Shown here: piece after piece, positions 43,251 through 57,343 of the stretch | Numbering within the stretch: the stretch's first letter is position 1 | Layout: each line of letters begins with the position of its first letter | Origin: Paramarasmius palmivorus | Taxonomy: Eukaryota > Basidiomycota > Agaricomycetes > Agaricales > Marasmiaceae | Direction: 5' to 3' | Assembly: GCA_037176845.1 (NCBI GenBank) | Contig: JAYKXP010000027.1 | Coordinates: forward strand, 434,001-498,000 | Length of the DNA stretch: 64,000 nt | Made by a program: the position numbers and the translations under genes | Notes under the pieces: model-generated | Told to the model about the DNA's origin: nothing | What the model saw: only the letters and a program-made list of their open reading frames with translations | The model's database searches: none

Positions 43251-46200
43251 AGGTTACAGTCCCTAGCAGGCTGGAGTCAGAAAAGAAAGGAAGAAAATAT
43301 CAACGTGTATACCTTCTGCCCTTCTCATAGTGATGACTAGAAACATCCAAGGTGGAACGGAGAAGCTGTACCGATATCAGAAACCAGAAAAGGTCTGAGA
43401 GCTTAGGACGTACCATACAGGGAGAAACTAGCTCGAGCATTTCCTGTCTCGGGAATGGCTGTATAGCTGGATGTCGAAGGGCGTGAAGTTCTTCCCTATG
43501 ATACCGGTCATTATGAAGCTTCAGGGAGTTGATCAGGATTCATATCGTGTTTATAAACACATGGATAAGACGTACCGCTTAAAGTAGCCCTCGTCAACAG
43601 GAGGATCTTGGTGGAAGCAGTCTCTTGACCTGGTTTTACACGTTCCTTTGCCCGCGAGCTTCTGTTATTTGGGCATTGACAAGGAATGCAACATTCAGTT
43701 CGTGCTCTTTCTTTGGCAGTTTGCAGAGGATTCGTAGTGTTGAGACGTGTCACTGAAAGGTGCGGTTAGAGGTGGAAGGAAAAGAAGCGGATAAGTAGAG
43801 ACCAACGCTTACCTCAGCTCTCAGAGTCAGACTTCATGCATAAGCTTCATGAGGGTTTCTACAGCTGATACCGGCTTGATGACACAGAGCTGAGGAAGGG
43901 AACGTCAGAACTCGAACGCGCTGACGGAACGAGACCAAGACCAAGAACATGCACCGAGTCAGAACTCACCAAGCTGAACCCGTCTCAGACTCCAGTGCAC
44001 ACGCGCAAGCGGTCAGGGCAGAGAGCCATCCGCCGAGGTAGTACCTCGTGGTCCAGGGTCAAGTGTGGGCGCAATAGTTCCTGTGCATCCATGCCTTTTG
44101 CGTCTTTGCGAGCATCGGAATCCACCCCGGTCGAAGCGCACCTGACGAAGAACAGAAGTCTAGGTATCAAAATCTAGACCTGCTTCAGAGTGGCAAGACA
44201 TGATGTGTACCGGATAATTCGAGCGAGACCCTCTGTCCAGCTGCACAGGAAGGCTGAGCAAAAGCAAAAGCAGATGGGTTCATACGCAGGACTAGCACGT
44301 CGCGGATAGATTGTTCTTGGGCTATCTCTTCATGTTCCGTTGAGATCGCGATCGTGTTCTTGGGAAAATTTGGAGTCAGTACTCGATGAGGGAGCGTGTC
44401 TGGCACAACATACCCTTTACGTCCCAGATGAACGTGTTCAGTCTCGTCTTGGTTCGATTATGATGAGGAGCTGAGATGCGCTGTCGATGAAATTGCCTTC
44501 ACTGCATCCCAGGACGAATCCGGATTTTAGCAGAAGTAATGCCTATGAGATGTAGTGCAAGCCGAAGAGATGAAGCACAGACTGGATGATGCCAACATGA
44601 GTAGTGACGGTGTTCGCCCTAAATGACAATGCGATGTCCATGGAGTCTGAGAAATACTATCAGTTTACCAAACATGCTGATAAGAGTATTAATGACACGT
44701 ACTCTAGTCAACAATCTCCACTTTCGCACCGTTTTAGGTGCCGCCCAAGCCGAATTGCTAAACTTCCTGCAGAATAACCTTCATGTTCATTTCCTTGCAA
44801 CATGAGCTACCGAACCAACAAAAGCTCTTAAAAGCTCAGATGGAACCTGAAACGTATGTCTAGCGGAAAAAGTCTATCAGAATAGATTCTTAAGCGTGTT
44901 CATGAAACGGGTTCAGACGTACTTGAGCCTAATTTTACGAAGTTAAAAATCGACAGAGTTAAGAATCCTAAGTTCTAAACACGGCGCAGGTTTGTAGGGT
45001 GTAGGGTATGGTGAACATGGTGGTCATGGTGAGCGTTAGGCATAAATTTGCAGTCGCGCGTCACGGCTTGGTCACAGCACCACGTGTTGTGCTAGCTTGA
45101 CTCTAAACTCCCACCACATCAAGATCGGCAGTGTTCATTGCTTGCTTTATCTGGGTGTTTCGAGCTCAGAGGCAGACGCATGGACGTCTAACTCAATCTA
45201 GATCAGGTTACATCTCCAATCTCGCAAGGCAGTGAAGAATATCGCCCTTCGCTGGATTTTGGGCATGTGCGGTATGGAATTGTGGAACTAGGGAATTTAT
45301 GGCACGTCTCGGTCTCACCGGAACCCTCTACAAATGTTTCTATGCAATGGCGAATTCAGAAATTTCTAGAACCTTCAAGTAACGCGGCTATAGATTCGAA
45401 TTTCACGTTCACTATCTTAGTACTGAAAGGAATTGCGCTACATTACAATCCAGACACTGCCCAAGTTACGTCCCAATTTTTCCAAGTTCCTCCTGGGCCT
45501 GAAACTCAACCGACGAGCCCCTCAAAACCGAGGTTTGTATAATACTTTACTGCTTGGGGACTTTCCATGAACTGAATTTCTGGTTGTAGATCCGATTTTA
45601 ACCCAAGAAACATTGAACTACAGGAATCATTGTAACGGCGGCACATGTAAACCAGAAGCACTGTATTCTAGCTCAAGATGGTATGGTGAGGTATTCTTGT
45701 TCTGCCATTTTTATCTTCAATTCTCGCATGTCCATATTTTAGGGAACCGGCATAACCATAGTCTGTCCTACTTCCCCAGAAAGGCGGGGTAGACGCTTAT
45801 TATTGGTTTCGGAATTCTCATCATCAATTCACTGAACTAGATTAGCAATAGAAGGAATAGCGCCCGCCATAGCCCTCCCGACATCGCCGATGTACGATAG
45901 TACGTGACTTGCACTCTTTGAGCTCGTTCTAACTCCCGACTTCAGTGCCGAAAGCGAAAGCTATCTCAATGTGTGGAGAACAATGTACTCTTCATGTTCG
46001 CCGATCCAAGTTATCTTTCCTCGAACTCGAATCTTACAAGCTACCCAAAACAGTCAAGTTCCGCTCCACAATTGAACGTTCTGTCATTTGTGCTTCCGAC
46101 CGTTGTAGATTCGCCTGCCACATACCTTAATTAACCTAATCCATGCCGAAGACACAGCACACCTGGCGGGAGGAGATTGCAAAGCGCATCTAAATGCGAA

Positions 46201-49200
46201 CGGTTAAGCTGCTGGCGTTTGCGATCCCGCGGTTCAGGATGTTGACATACAAGAGTTGGCATACAAGGTCTGAATCCAGTAACATCACCCATCGCAACAA
46301 GCTAGCCCCCTCTGCAAAGATGGGGATCAGACATCCATTATCAACGACGCTAGAAAGAACTAATGACACTAATGGCGATTGTATGTTGTGATGCTTCTCG
46401 AGCCCCAGAACTCCCATACGGTATTCACTGCCGAGGGTAAGATCTAGTGTTCATCAAAGTGTTCCCAAATCATAATCTAGCAGATATCTCCCTTACTTCC
46501 TCCATGGGCTCTGGGAAAAGTTATTTGGCATCAAGTCTCCCAACCTGTTGGGTTTACGGAAGCATCCCGCTTCCACATCCTTCGACGTTCTCATACGAAT
46601 GTCGGCTGGATCCTACTCCACTGCAAGGGTCGTGGTCGACTCTGTTCTGGGTCCCGGCTCTTGCGAGTCTGGAGTCTGGACACGGCCTTGGAGCTATGTA
46701 GGTGATGCTCGCAAATTTCTTCACGAGGCTACGTCCAATATATCGTAGGTTTTGCCTAGTGTCCCAGAGGTTGCTGTCACGCCAGTCGAGAGCTGACTTT
46801 GTTTCAGTGCCGTTGGACTATCCGATAGAGAGACAAAATACAGCCCTGAACCTAGACTGCTGATGCCATCCTTTCTTCACACAAGGGAGACGGCCCGGTG
46901 GCGTTCAAGTTTGATCTATGGAAGAGGATCAATGAGGTGCGTTGAATGGATTGCTGCAAATGATGGCGCCTTCTACTCCCATTGGTTCACATCTAGGACT
47001 CTAGGAATTCAGAGATTTAATGGAAGTATCTCAATCTGTTAAGAGTATGGTTTACGCCTTTCGTTGGCAAATTAGTGTGCGAGATTCGAAGAGGTGGGTA
47101 CATTCAATCGTGTTATGTCCGCTCGTCTCGTCTCGTCCGTCAAGCTTCAAGTTCTGGATGCGGTTTCCGACGGTCCTCGTGCGGAAGCGCTCAAGAACTG
47201 TTGCATAACGATATGTACAGTATTCAGTCGGCTACATAGACATTCTGATGGCGACTTGAGAACTAAGACAGCGTGGTGTATGAAAGATATTGAATACAGC
47301 CTCTCGCAGTTGTGTAGAACATGCTTGGCAGGAAGACGGCGTTTTGGTATGAACTCCAGGTTAATTTGGTGATCCTGTTGACAGTACGACACTGACAAGA
47401 GAAGACATCGTATAGGGTCTCAAAATCAACAAAAAATATCGGTCTTGAGGGATAGCTCTGTCCGGTCCGATACATACAACCACCGGACTGCACCCTGTAG
47501 AACTCTAGACAAGTCTTGGACAGGTTAACCTGATCCCGACCAGGAGGACCGCCGAGTTTTACTACTATCAGCGGGGTTGAATGGTGTACGGTTTTGTTCC
47601 GATATGTTTAATCTCTAGCATATGGCGCAGCTATCTTTTACAAACGTTCACTGTGTAAGGGTACTGAGATGCCGCCGCGGGGATGCGCCATGGCCCATCA
47701 ATTCTGCACAGCTACCGACTTCTTCGGGTTTACTCGGGGTTTATCCCCGCAGTCGAGGTTTCGAGGATATTTTATGAACAAGGGAGAACAGATGAAGCGT
47801 GCCAAATGGAAGGTCCAAATCACCGACAGTCACGACGCAATGTAGGTCCAAGATCATGACATGTAAACCTTGTTTGACATACACCTCATTATGGCGATTT
47901 CCTGTTTGAGGAACTGATGGGTTTGCGGAGGCGGCATTCGGTACATTCGCGAGTCGGGTGAGGAACCAGTTACCAGAGGCTCAAGAAAGATTCGAGGAAC
48001 TTCACAGAATGTCGATCCTCGGAAAAATCGGATGCCGTACATGAAAACCTCGCCATTCTCGATATTGAATGTGTGGCGCACTGCACAACTTACAGCGACT
48101 TTTTTCTTCGAAAACAGTCCAGTGATGCGATACACTCAAGTATCCAGGTGATTGTAATCTATAAACGGAATGACGTCAGATCCTGCTCGACAATGAGATC
48201 ATATCCTACGCTGCCGAAGTATATGTGCGGGCCTGAGGTGTAGCTTGCGGTATCTTTGAAAGAAAGTCCGGAATTGCTCAAAAGCTTGTCATATGTATAG
48301 ATAGATCACAATCACCAGCTCACGATCCGGAGTGAGCGCTGAACAATAGTCGAAGAACATATCTGAAGAGTCGAAGTTAGGTGCTATCGTATCGAAAAGC
48401 GTTGATGGCGGGAATGACCCCGCAATCAATACCAGATATTTTCAGCACACGGTCACTTAGGCATGTTGACCTGTTTTTGAAATCACTTCGTTTCGGGGCG
48501 TTTGCACTCCTAGAATATTCAAATCACCACCACCACAACGTAGGGAAAACTTGCCCCTTCAAGAGAGCATCGAGAAACCTCCTATCAGAGTTTAAGTACT
48601 CGGAGGAGAAATGTTCCAATTTTTGCTGTAAGGTCAGCTATGGATCGAGAGCGAGAGGAGTCGAGTACTTCCACTCATGACATCACGGCGTAGGCTATAC
48701 CGCTGTAACTGAAACGTGTAAGTAGAAGTAGCAGCAATGCTAAGCAGGTACGGAGACATGGGAATCGGGATACAGGATGCCGTTGGTTCAAAAATGTTTG
48801 CCTCCAGCCGACGTTTCTGGAATTTGCGCCATATGCACCCCGGAAGGCATCTGTTGTCAGGGTCATCCCATAGTAGAAAATCTAATACGCTGACAGTCCA
48901 TGATATCTTCAATCTTGGATCAACGGCGGAGAGACAAGTCAAATAACAGATAGAGATCATATGGATGGCAAGGAAAGCCCTCGAGCCGAGCATGGTTGTA
49001 CAATCAGCGGAATACAACAGCCCAATCAGACGAGTGAAGCAGGGTTTCATCCACTAGGGACCACCAGTCGGTGTTCATTTGACCAGGACCAGGTGGAAAG
49101 GTACTCCATCAACCCTCAAAGCACAACCCAAGACTACGCTTTCGGATATCTGAGATTGGCCGTATGGGCTCATACCAGTGATTTCTCGACCCCAGGTCTC

Positions 49201-52200
49201 TACCATGTAAATCCTGATGGGCCGAGGCCCATCGCGTATCACTTGAGCGCCTTGAAGTCCGCCTTTTGCAGATGTACAGCCCCAGATGCGTACGGGGTCC
49301 CAGAGTAGTAATTTCCGTAGATCATAGAAGTACCCAATATAGTAGGTGAACACTCGAAGACAACACAAAGCCCCCGACCGTGTCGGCGCTGCCCAAAGCT
49401 TTCACAACGAAATTCATCTCCGTGGATCGAGAGTTCAGACGATGCGCGGACAGTCCCGAGTGTCGGCAAGGAGACGTCGGTAATTGGGAAGGGATTCGAA
49501 GCAGGTAGCGTCCAAGGCGATTACCAGTGACCGAGGCCCGTGGAAAATGAGCAGAATAGTACTAAACATCGACACGGAATTAAGCACGGACATAAATGAT
49601 AATTCTCAGACAAAGTTGAACGTTGAACGAGCGTGCAGCTTGAAGAGCGGACCTCCAAAGAACGACAACAGCGGAGAATCCTTGAGGACATTATATATAA
49701 GTGAACCCAAAGAAAAATCTGCCTTACTGTTGCACCTGAAGGTCCTCGAGTTCGCGTTCCAGGCGTTTGTTGATGGAGGTTCAGAATCAAGGGAGATAAT
49801 CAGGGAGATAAGATAATAGTCAGGTGCGTCCGCGACACGTGATGGTTCACACTTTGTCTTCAGCCTCCACCGTCTTTCTAGGGCCAAACGCAACTCTCAA
49901 TAATCTCCGTATTCGCGTCATTCATTTCCTGGAACTCTGACCTGAAATTAGTCCCTCATCAAGAAATGAACGTCCTCTCCTATCGTTCATGCTTGTTAGA
50001 GATCTCAGGTCTCGAGGTCGCACTCTAAATCGCGCCATACTTCAGATCATCCTTGTCCAACACGTATCAACTATGTTCTACTGCTTCCGTCTACCCACCG
50101 AGGACATCATTAATGGGAATATACATTCTATACCTCCCCTTTGCTTCCCGCTTCTCCATCAATCATTGAATCACGACTGTATTCTTCGGCTCAAACGGAA
50201 ATCTCATGCTGGAAATATCACCTCATGGTGATGAAAAGCGTTCTTGACCGTACAGGACTGCCACAAGCTGGACGGTGTCACTGTATGTACCGTCCCTCCC
50301 CGTTAATCTGTCATCGCCCATCTGTCACGAATACTGATGCGAATAGCGCTCCTCTAGGTCTTACCAGCCCAAGGAAGAATAGTCGAGCCCACAGTCAACG
50401 GGTTGGAGATTCCGTCGGACAGAGAACGCCATCGTTCTGCGTTCCGTTTGCTCTACTATCATGAGGCACTGCTTAATCCCTAGACAACCATAATATCCAT
50501 CAATCTGATTCAAGACTACTAAAACAGCAAGCTTAATGTCAATACTGTCAAACGGAACTATCTACGTCCATCTTAGGACTCCGCAGTATGCAGCTCTCTG
50601 GAATGTGGATACCGAAACATGGCGGATCGCCCTTCGCAACGGTTACATGAGCGCAGCACCTGTTCTCCGTATGGCACGTAACTAGCATCAAGCACGCACG
50701 ACGGCACGCTGTAACTCCTTGGAGGGATACTATACGATGATATCCCGGATATGCGTATGTGGACTGCCATGTACCGAAAATCTAGTACCTACTTTGCAGG
50801 TACCACAATACAGGTACTTTTCGATCTCGACCCCAAGGAACGATCAGGCAATGTCCGACTTGCGGTGTCCCGGTCAAAGCATACCGTCGGAAAACCGCCC
50901 CTTGGTGACAGGCCTGAGGAACACGAGGATGATATTATCCAACAGACTCCCGATAATGAACACATCCTTGTGTTCTGGCACGATCACTGGGTATCACGGT
51001 GATAATGATACGTCAACTCGTTTTGTCCCTCCGAGTCATCGCTTTTCCGGCTACTTCCTGACACAAAAAAGACAAGTGGTACGCCGAGAATTTAATTGAC
51101 TGCTGTCGTTGTCTCCCAAATTTTTAGGCTTTGCATCAAGGAACGTGGACCCATGACGGTGCCATCAGATAGGCTCCTATGTTGTTTGAACATGAGATTG
51201 TCGTTCATTTTAATGCTGATAGGTGACGTGCTTCGGGATCAGCGTCAGCTTATCCTGCAGTTATGCTTTTAATCGTAGCATGTTGCTTCACAGCTTCCCC
51301 TCGAAACCAGTCTTACAGATGGCTTGATTCGGAAAGAATGAACGACAGCTTGAAATCGCACAGTTCGTTCAAATCAAGGATGGTACGTTTTGTTTTGATT
51401 CTAGACTTGTATCACGGAATGTGATAATATGGCCATGGGCTTGTGCACACACACTACAGTGGATGACGCTCCTTCTGACCGAGTCAATCCGAAACTGGGT
51501 GCAAAAACGTGGCTTTGGAAGCACGTAAATCAGCGCTCAAAGCATACTGACTCCGTTCTAAAATCGCTGCAAACTAGTGTTCAAGGAGTACGATCCTGGT
51601 TCTGGAGCTCTTCGTCCATCGTCGGCCATACCAAAGTAAGTGTTGCTTGTTTTTCGACTATTCAGTTTCTTTCACCACTTACATGCTCCTTCTTCGCTAG
51701 CTCAATGCATCGCGTAACATGCAATCCCGACTCATTAGGAGACTACTCTATGGAGCTCTCTTTCTCATCTACGTTTAAATAGCAGTTTTCCCCTTGTCAC
51801 TTCATCGCGCCCACAATATGGCTAAGAAGTCTCGCGACTAGTCGGCTTCGCGGCGATCGGCAGTTCAAAAATGCCGTGTGACCTTTCGAAGCACGAAGTT
51901 GAGACGGGAATATGATCTTCTTCAGTCTTTGTCCTGCAAATCATAGCGGTGTCTTCAATTTGGCCCTATGGCTCTACGAATGTTAGAGTCCATAGTACTA
52001 TTACTACCAGTAACCCATTCGCGAGCGAGAATCCGAGAAGGCTATGTTACCCGCGCCATCCGCGATATTGACGGTTTCAGTGGACTCCAGTGACTCATTC
52101 TTGGATTCCGCACAACGGAGGCGACGAGCGTCGGATTCTAACTAATGCCCAAGAAATCGAAAGAGCTGTTGAGTGTCCATACAGTTTTACACAACGAGGT

Positions 52201-52965
52201 GATGCTTCCTGGACTGTCGGAGGCACGCCGGAGAATTTGAAAGCTTGGGGGGATTCGCTTAGCAATGGTTTCTCCTCGGTGGTGTGCTTCGGTCTTAAGT
52301 GACTAAATGAACAATTCTTGAGCGTTGCTGAGGAATTCTGGGAAAGCATCTGCAATCAATTGAACGCCCCCGAGTCTCCGCCAGGCATCGTCCTCCCAAA
52401 CATAGTATCGAGCGACGAGCGCCAATCAAGAAAATTTTCATTGCCGGGCAAATAGCACGTGACTGCCACGCGTCAAGCTTTCAAACCTCCGCACTCGACG
52501 GAAACGGTGTTTTACCTTTACTGGATTTCATTTTCGCTCACCTCGAGTTCACTGCCAGAGAGCAGTGTTAATTCATATCTCATATCGATTCCCCTATGTC
52601 CGTCTTTATACTCAAACCCTCAAAGGATGAAAGAATTCATCTTTCTTTCAGCAACGAGAGTCTGCCGGGTATGTTCAAAATGGCATCATGCATGTTCTAT
52701 TACTGAGATGATGTTTCATCTATGTCTATTCAGTCTTCTCAATATGTATGTGCCTTGATGATCAGGGCTCAAAACGCCCGCTTTTGTCCAACTTGTCAAG
52801 AGGCTATCCGCAACTACGACGGTTCAGACCGGAATCTTGACGACGGATTGAAGTAAAGCCTGTTCAAATCTATCCGCTTTAGGTCAACGATCCTTGCAAA
52901 TATTGAATCTGGACAATTTGACTCGATGATACCGAGAACTATCTACTTTCTTTCACGTCGAAGAA

Positions 52966-52974
52966 TATATAAAG
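52966..52974 (+). promoter_or_regulatory. TATA box of the adenylating gene at 53040
   Basis: TATATAAAG, about 66-74 nt upstream of the ATG at 53040; consensus and distance both fit. Confidence 0.5.
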
Positions 52975-53039
52975 GTGCAGTGCGGTGCTAGCTAGTATTC
53001 ATCCAGCGGTTTCCTTCTTGCTAATACTTCTCCTTCGAC

Positions 53040-54918
53040 ATGTTCAGAACACATCTAGACGTACTCAAAGCAAGTTCATCCTCCTTCCCCTCCGAAGCCG
53101 CATTCCGAATCCCTTCATCATCACCGTCGTCACAGTCACTCCAATGGGACACCATAACCTATCAAAGATTCTACGACGACGTATTACTCTTTGCACGGTA
53201 TTGGGCGCGTAAGCTTCGGCGTGATAACATACCACAACGATCAGTGGTTGGGCTCTGGTAGCTACACTTCTTTCTCTCCTTCCACATCATAGCTGATGGG
53301 TTCAATCAGGCTCGGAGGCTTCAACTACACTGATGTTCTTCACATTTATGGTCTCTCAATGGCCGGTTACATTCCGCAAATGTTCAGCTTGCGCCTGCCT
53401 AATCCCGATGTCATTTTTGAGCTTTTACACAAAGCCCATGCCCGTGCCCTCATCTGTGACCCCAGCTTCGCAGATATCTCAAATGCGAGTCCCGTGCCCC
53501 TACACATTGCAGTCGGCCTCTCGGAAATTGATGGCGGCAACGATGACCTACCTTCCATGCCTGCCGTCGACATCAATGACGTCGCATTCTACTTTCACAC
53601 CAGCGGGTCGACCTCAGGTAGTCCCAAACTCGTCCCTTGCAGTTATGCTTGGATGAACTCGGTGGTTGAGAAATCTCGACAAGTGTGTGTTCCTTATCGC
53701 GAAGATCGCCGAGACGTCGCTACCTGGCTGTAAGTCCGGTCCACCTTTCCCATTGATTGCGGGCATTCAAATTCTCTTTTCACAGAGGAAGCATGTGCCA
53801 TATTGGGCAGACCTTCAGTGAGTATCTCGGATACGTTACCGAATATGATCATCAACTGACCTCTTGCTAGTGCTTCTCGGCAGTCTCCAGCATGGCGCGT
53901 GCACGGTGCAGCCTTCAAAGCTACCATTCACCTCGTCAGAATTGATAGATATGATCGCGAACGCGGGTGTAAACCGAATCTATCAATTCTCTGCCTTCTT
54001 GTCTATGCACTTCCGTTCCGCCCGCCAAGACCCCAAGCTAGCCTCTCTACTTGCTAGTCTTGACGAAATCTTGACCTGTGGGATGCCGTTGCCACGGGAA
54101 GACCAGGATTGGGCTCAGAAGAATGGATTGCACTTGCGGGTAAGTCAGATCTCAAACTGCCGCCTGCATAGGAATCAAACTGATTGGACCCGCTCAAATA
54201 TAGAACCTTTTCGGGAGCACCGAAGCAGGTGGAGCCACCTTGTTGTCTAGCCGAACGCGCGGAAGCAATGCCTCCATACTCACTCCACTCGAAGGAGTTC
54301 ACTACCTCTTCAAACCCATTCAAGAAACTGAGGGTGCTCACCAGTCCACTGCGCGTCTGCTTGAGTTCATCGTCATGGCAGACTCGCAAGATTGCCCAGA
54401 TGCATCGCTTCGAAGCACTGTTGACGGTAACTTCCACACCGGAGATCTATTCCAAGAAGTCAGCCCAGGACATTTTCTGTTCTGTGGTCGAGACGACGAC
54501 TGGATCAAATCTCAGAATAGTCTCAGATGCGACACAAAGTACGTTTTATAGCTTTTCGAAGTGATTTCATCAAGCTAATCAAAATTATAACAGAGCCATT
54601 GAAGACAACGCCCGCCAAGTGTGTGGCAACGTCATTGGAGAATGCATCGTTGTCGGCACCGGCCGTCCATCACCTACGATGTTTGTCGAACCATCTGCCG
54701 ACGTAGAGATTGATGAGGCCAAGTTGAAGAAGGATATCCTTCGCAAGACGAGGCTATTCCACTCTCGGAGATATATGCATGAACGAATCGTTTCGGACAA
54801 GTTCATCGTGATCGTACCCCGGGGTTCGCTACCACGGACTGCGACCAAAGGAAACATCAGGCGTAAAGCCGTAGAGGAAATGTACAAGACTCGTCTGGAC
54901 GAGATCTATGGTTACTAG
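53040..54918 (+). CDS. Standalone ANL-family adenylating enzyme, copy 4
   Basis: Same family as 11079 and 29670. Exons give: MFRTHLDVLKASSSSFPSEA; SVVGLW; YTDVLHIYGLSMAGYIPQMF (copy 1 has YTDVLHIYGLGMAGY, so these two are closest); A3 FHTSGSTSGSPK; GSMCHIGQTF; HGACTVQP; A5 FGSTEAGG after an intron near 54140-54204; A7 FHTGDLFQE; A8 FCGRDDDWIK; A10 RTATKGNIRR with the catalytic Lys; TAG at 54916-54918. All core motifs are present, so the enzyme should be active. It has no thiolation domain. The substrate is unknown. The GSTEAGG in A5 differs from YGNTECG in copy 3, suggesting different substrates. Confidence 0.78.
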
Positions 54919-55571
54919 ATTATTGGTTGTATCTATTCTATCTTATTCGGGTTCAGGTTTCGCTTTGCACACTTATTCTTATCGTCCATCAACCATATCA
55001 CTTTACCATTCATCATGCATAATTCTGTTTATCCTTAATTCGCACTCACTGTTCTAACTTACTATCACTTAGTGATGGAAGGATCAAATGTGTATTGTAC
55101 AGATGCATAATGTATCAATCCAAAAGAGCGTTTTCCGAAGTAGACTCTTCCAACACCTCACATGAACAACTTGCGACGAACTAAAGATACGCCTAAGATA
55201 TGCCTAGCGCTTCACATGAGCATGGACAACATCGGGTAGAAGTTCATCCAGGCCCCAGGGTCTTCCAATTCAATCCTGCAAGATAATTCTCAGTAATCGC
55301 AAAACCCCGGATTTGCCGACACTGACGACGCTCACTACTCTTTGCAGAACCACTCTAACTACATACTCCATCACGGACTCGCAATCCGAGCCCGAAGAAA
55401 CCCGCTCTACGTAACGTATGAATACAACAGAGAATATCATTATGCCCTTGTGTGTAAGCTAGATTGTAAAAATACACAGCATACCGCTCGTTACCGAAAT
55501 ACTTAGATGTCCTAGTCCACCGCACCCGTACTCTCAGCCTCGCACTCGCACACATCAATCACAATGTCCAC
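54919..55571. other. Intergenic between convergent genes
   Basis: 3' flanks of the adenylating gene (+) and squalene synthase (-). Nothing else recognised. Confidence 0.4.
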
Positions 55572-57343
55572 TCAATCCGAGTACCGCAGTATAACGAATA
55601 TAACTGCACCCACGAGGGTTCCTATCATAGCGAAAGCGCCGAGTGCGTAGAGGATGACTTCCCATGGGAACCCATCTGCATTGGTTTGTTGGTCGTCGGG
55701 TACATCAACTTTGCCTGCATCACGGAAACACGGATCAGTATGACGAATCACAGCAATGAACGCACGGGAACTGTATTACTCACCGTACTTGGCCTGGATT
55801 TCTTCGACCCTTCTCCTCTTCCTTAATTCCATATCCTTCTTCTGGTCGATCTCGTATATCTTGGTACGAGCATCCTCAGGATCGAATGTGGGTGCTTCAC
55901 CAGACGATTGGGGAAGTCGAACGAACGAGGGGTAGTTGTGTTCGTACCATTGCTCGATCTAGAGAAGAAGAGTTCAGGGTCGGGCGTCGGAACATATGGG
56001 GATCAAATACTTGCCTTCCCACAGGCCACCGATATCCTTAGGAAGTTGGGGTCCGCAGGGCTAGCCTTCGCATGAATCTTTCGAGAGTACGTCCTGAAGA
56101 TATCGGCAACATCGCGAGGGTTTGTCGAACGCATGATGAGCTATTCAAGGCATTCTGTCAACTAGGATTCTACTGGCACAACGTGAGGTACTCACATCTG
56201 CTGCTGCTGCTTTGCGAATCTTGATATTCCGCTGGAACATATCTGGGTTCATGAAGCATAGTTCAAGAGTGGCAATTGCCATAGACGCCGGGATAGCGCA
56301 GAACACAAAGACACTTTGGTTCTTCAACAAGCGGAGATAGTCCAACCCATCTACCAGATGACGCATGGCGTCCAGCACCATCTCGCTCTGCACCCACTGC
56401 GCACGCTCCTTGGCATCAGGCGCGTACATGTCCTTCATGTCCTTGAACCCATACTTCTCCTGGCCCCAAATTTCTTTGGGCCAGAAGTATCGCCCCTGAT
56501 CGACGTCTTCGCGGTAATCACGGATGATGTTGGTTTTTTGGAGAAGGAGACCGAGGGAGTTGGATAGTTCGAGCTGGTCTGCGAGCCAAGATGCTTCCTT
56601 CTTGGAAGCCGAGAAAAGGCCGGAGAGGCCCTCACCAACTAGACCAGCAACGTAGTGGCAGTATAGATCGTATTCAGCGATGGTAGAGAGGTAGAGGGGT
56701 TTAGATTTGGGAGCAGTAGCTGCTCGGTGAGCAAAGTCGGCCATGCCGTGTGCCATTTTACGTGTTATAGAGAGGATAACGTTGCGGTATCTGCACAGGT
56801 TTATTAGCTCCTTGGCAGCAGAGACGGGCGGTGATACATACTCTGGTGAAAGGTGATTGAGCTCCGCAACAACCTTGTCGTATTCAACCAGTAGCTGACG
56901 ATCCTTTTCATCTGGACCACACTCATTGAACGTCCAACCAGGCTTCACTGTTAGCTCGTGGAAAGAGCGTAGTATCGGCTGTTTTTTCTCGTCGGGTATC
57001 GTCATGTCGTCTTCAATAGTATCCAGGCCCCGTAAAACAAGATAGAAGAGGCAGACCTGGTAAACAAAGTGTTCAACACCATAACGAACGTGTTCAATAA
57101 GCCTAGACATACCACTCTCGCTAAATCGCCGTCCAGTTCTTTGATGACAGCAGCAAAACTTCTGCTCGTCATATCCAAGAACTCCCAGCAACGTCTCATG
57201 GAACTACGATCCCACCCCGAAGTCGGATGCTCCTTCATCGAGGTAATGTCGCGTTTTTGTTCGTGATAGAGCCAGAATTGCAATAGGGTCCTGAATTCAT
57301 TAGGGTGCGTCAAGAGCAGAGTTATCCAGTTTGCTGCACCCAT
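55572..57343 (-). CDS. ERG9: Squalene synthase (farnesyl-diphosphate farnesyltransferase)
   Basis: Joins two farnesyl diphosphates to squalene with NADPH, the first committed step to ergosterol, at the ER membrane. ATG at 57343 (MGAANWITLLLTHPNEF). Motifs: YLVLRGLDTIEDDM (first Asp-rich motif, DTIEDD), SITRKMAHGMADF, YCHYVAGLVGEGLS, and the second Asp-rich motif IIRDYREDVDQGRYFWPKEIWG. Later exons give MRSTNPRDVADIFRTYSRK, then YEHNYPSF and a charged linker rich in Lys and Arg. The last exon has a single C-terminal membrane helix (WEVILYALGAFAMIGTLVGA) and ends RYSD with TGA at 55574-55572. Introns interrupt near 57080, 56790, 56190, 55980 and 55760. The order and length fit fungal ERG9 proteins (about 480-500 residues). 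Confidence 0.92.

Larger units (their letters stand above)
41289..53039. other. Gene-poor region of about 11.7 kb
   Basis: No gene is supported. Coding-like fragments without a clear frame include: minus 44406-44185 (KNTIAISTEHEEIAQEQSI); minus 43753-43511; + 45267-45542 (MQWRIQKFLEPSSN, FTFTILVLKGIALHYNPD) followed near 45622 by a piece reading GIIVTAAHVNQKHC; + 45930-46130; + 46447-46750; minus 48135-47854 (VAVSCAVRHTFNIENGEVF); and + 51429-51782. Stops interrupt each when extended. Most likely decayed genes or element remains, with direct repeats at 41.9-43.25 kb. No LTRs or terminal inverted repeats were recognised. Confidence 0.4.

Noticed and set aside
45620..45665. IVTAAHV resembling a trypsin/HtrA histidine motif
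   Set aside because: No Asp or GDSGG partner in any nearby frame and stops surround it.
46490..46530. SMGSGKSYLA resembling a P-loop
   Set aside because: Short, with no Walker B or family context; could be chance.
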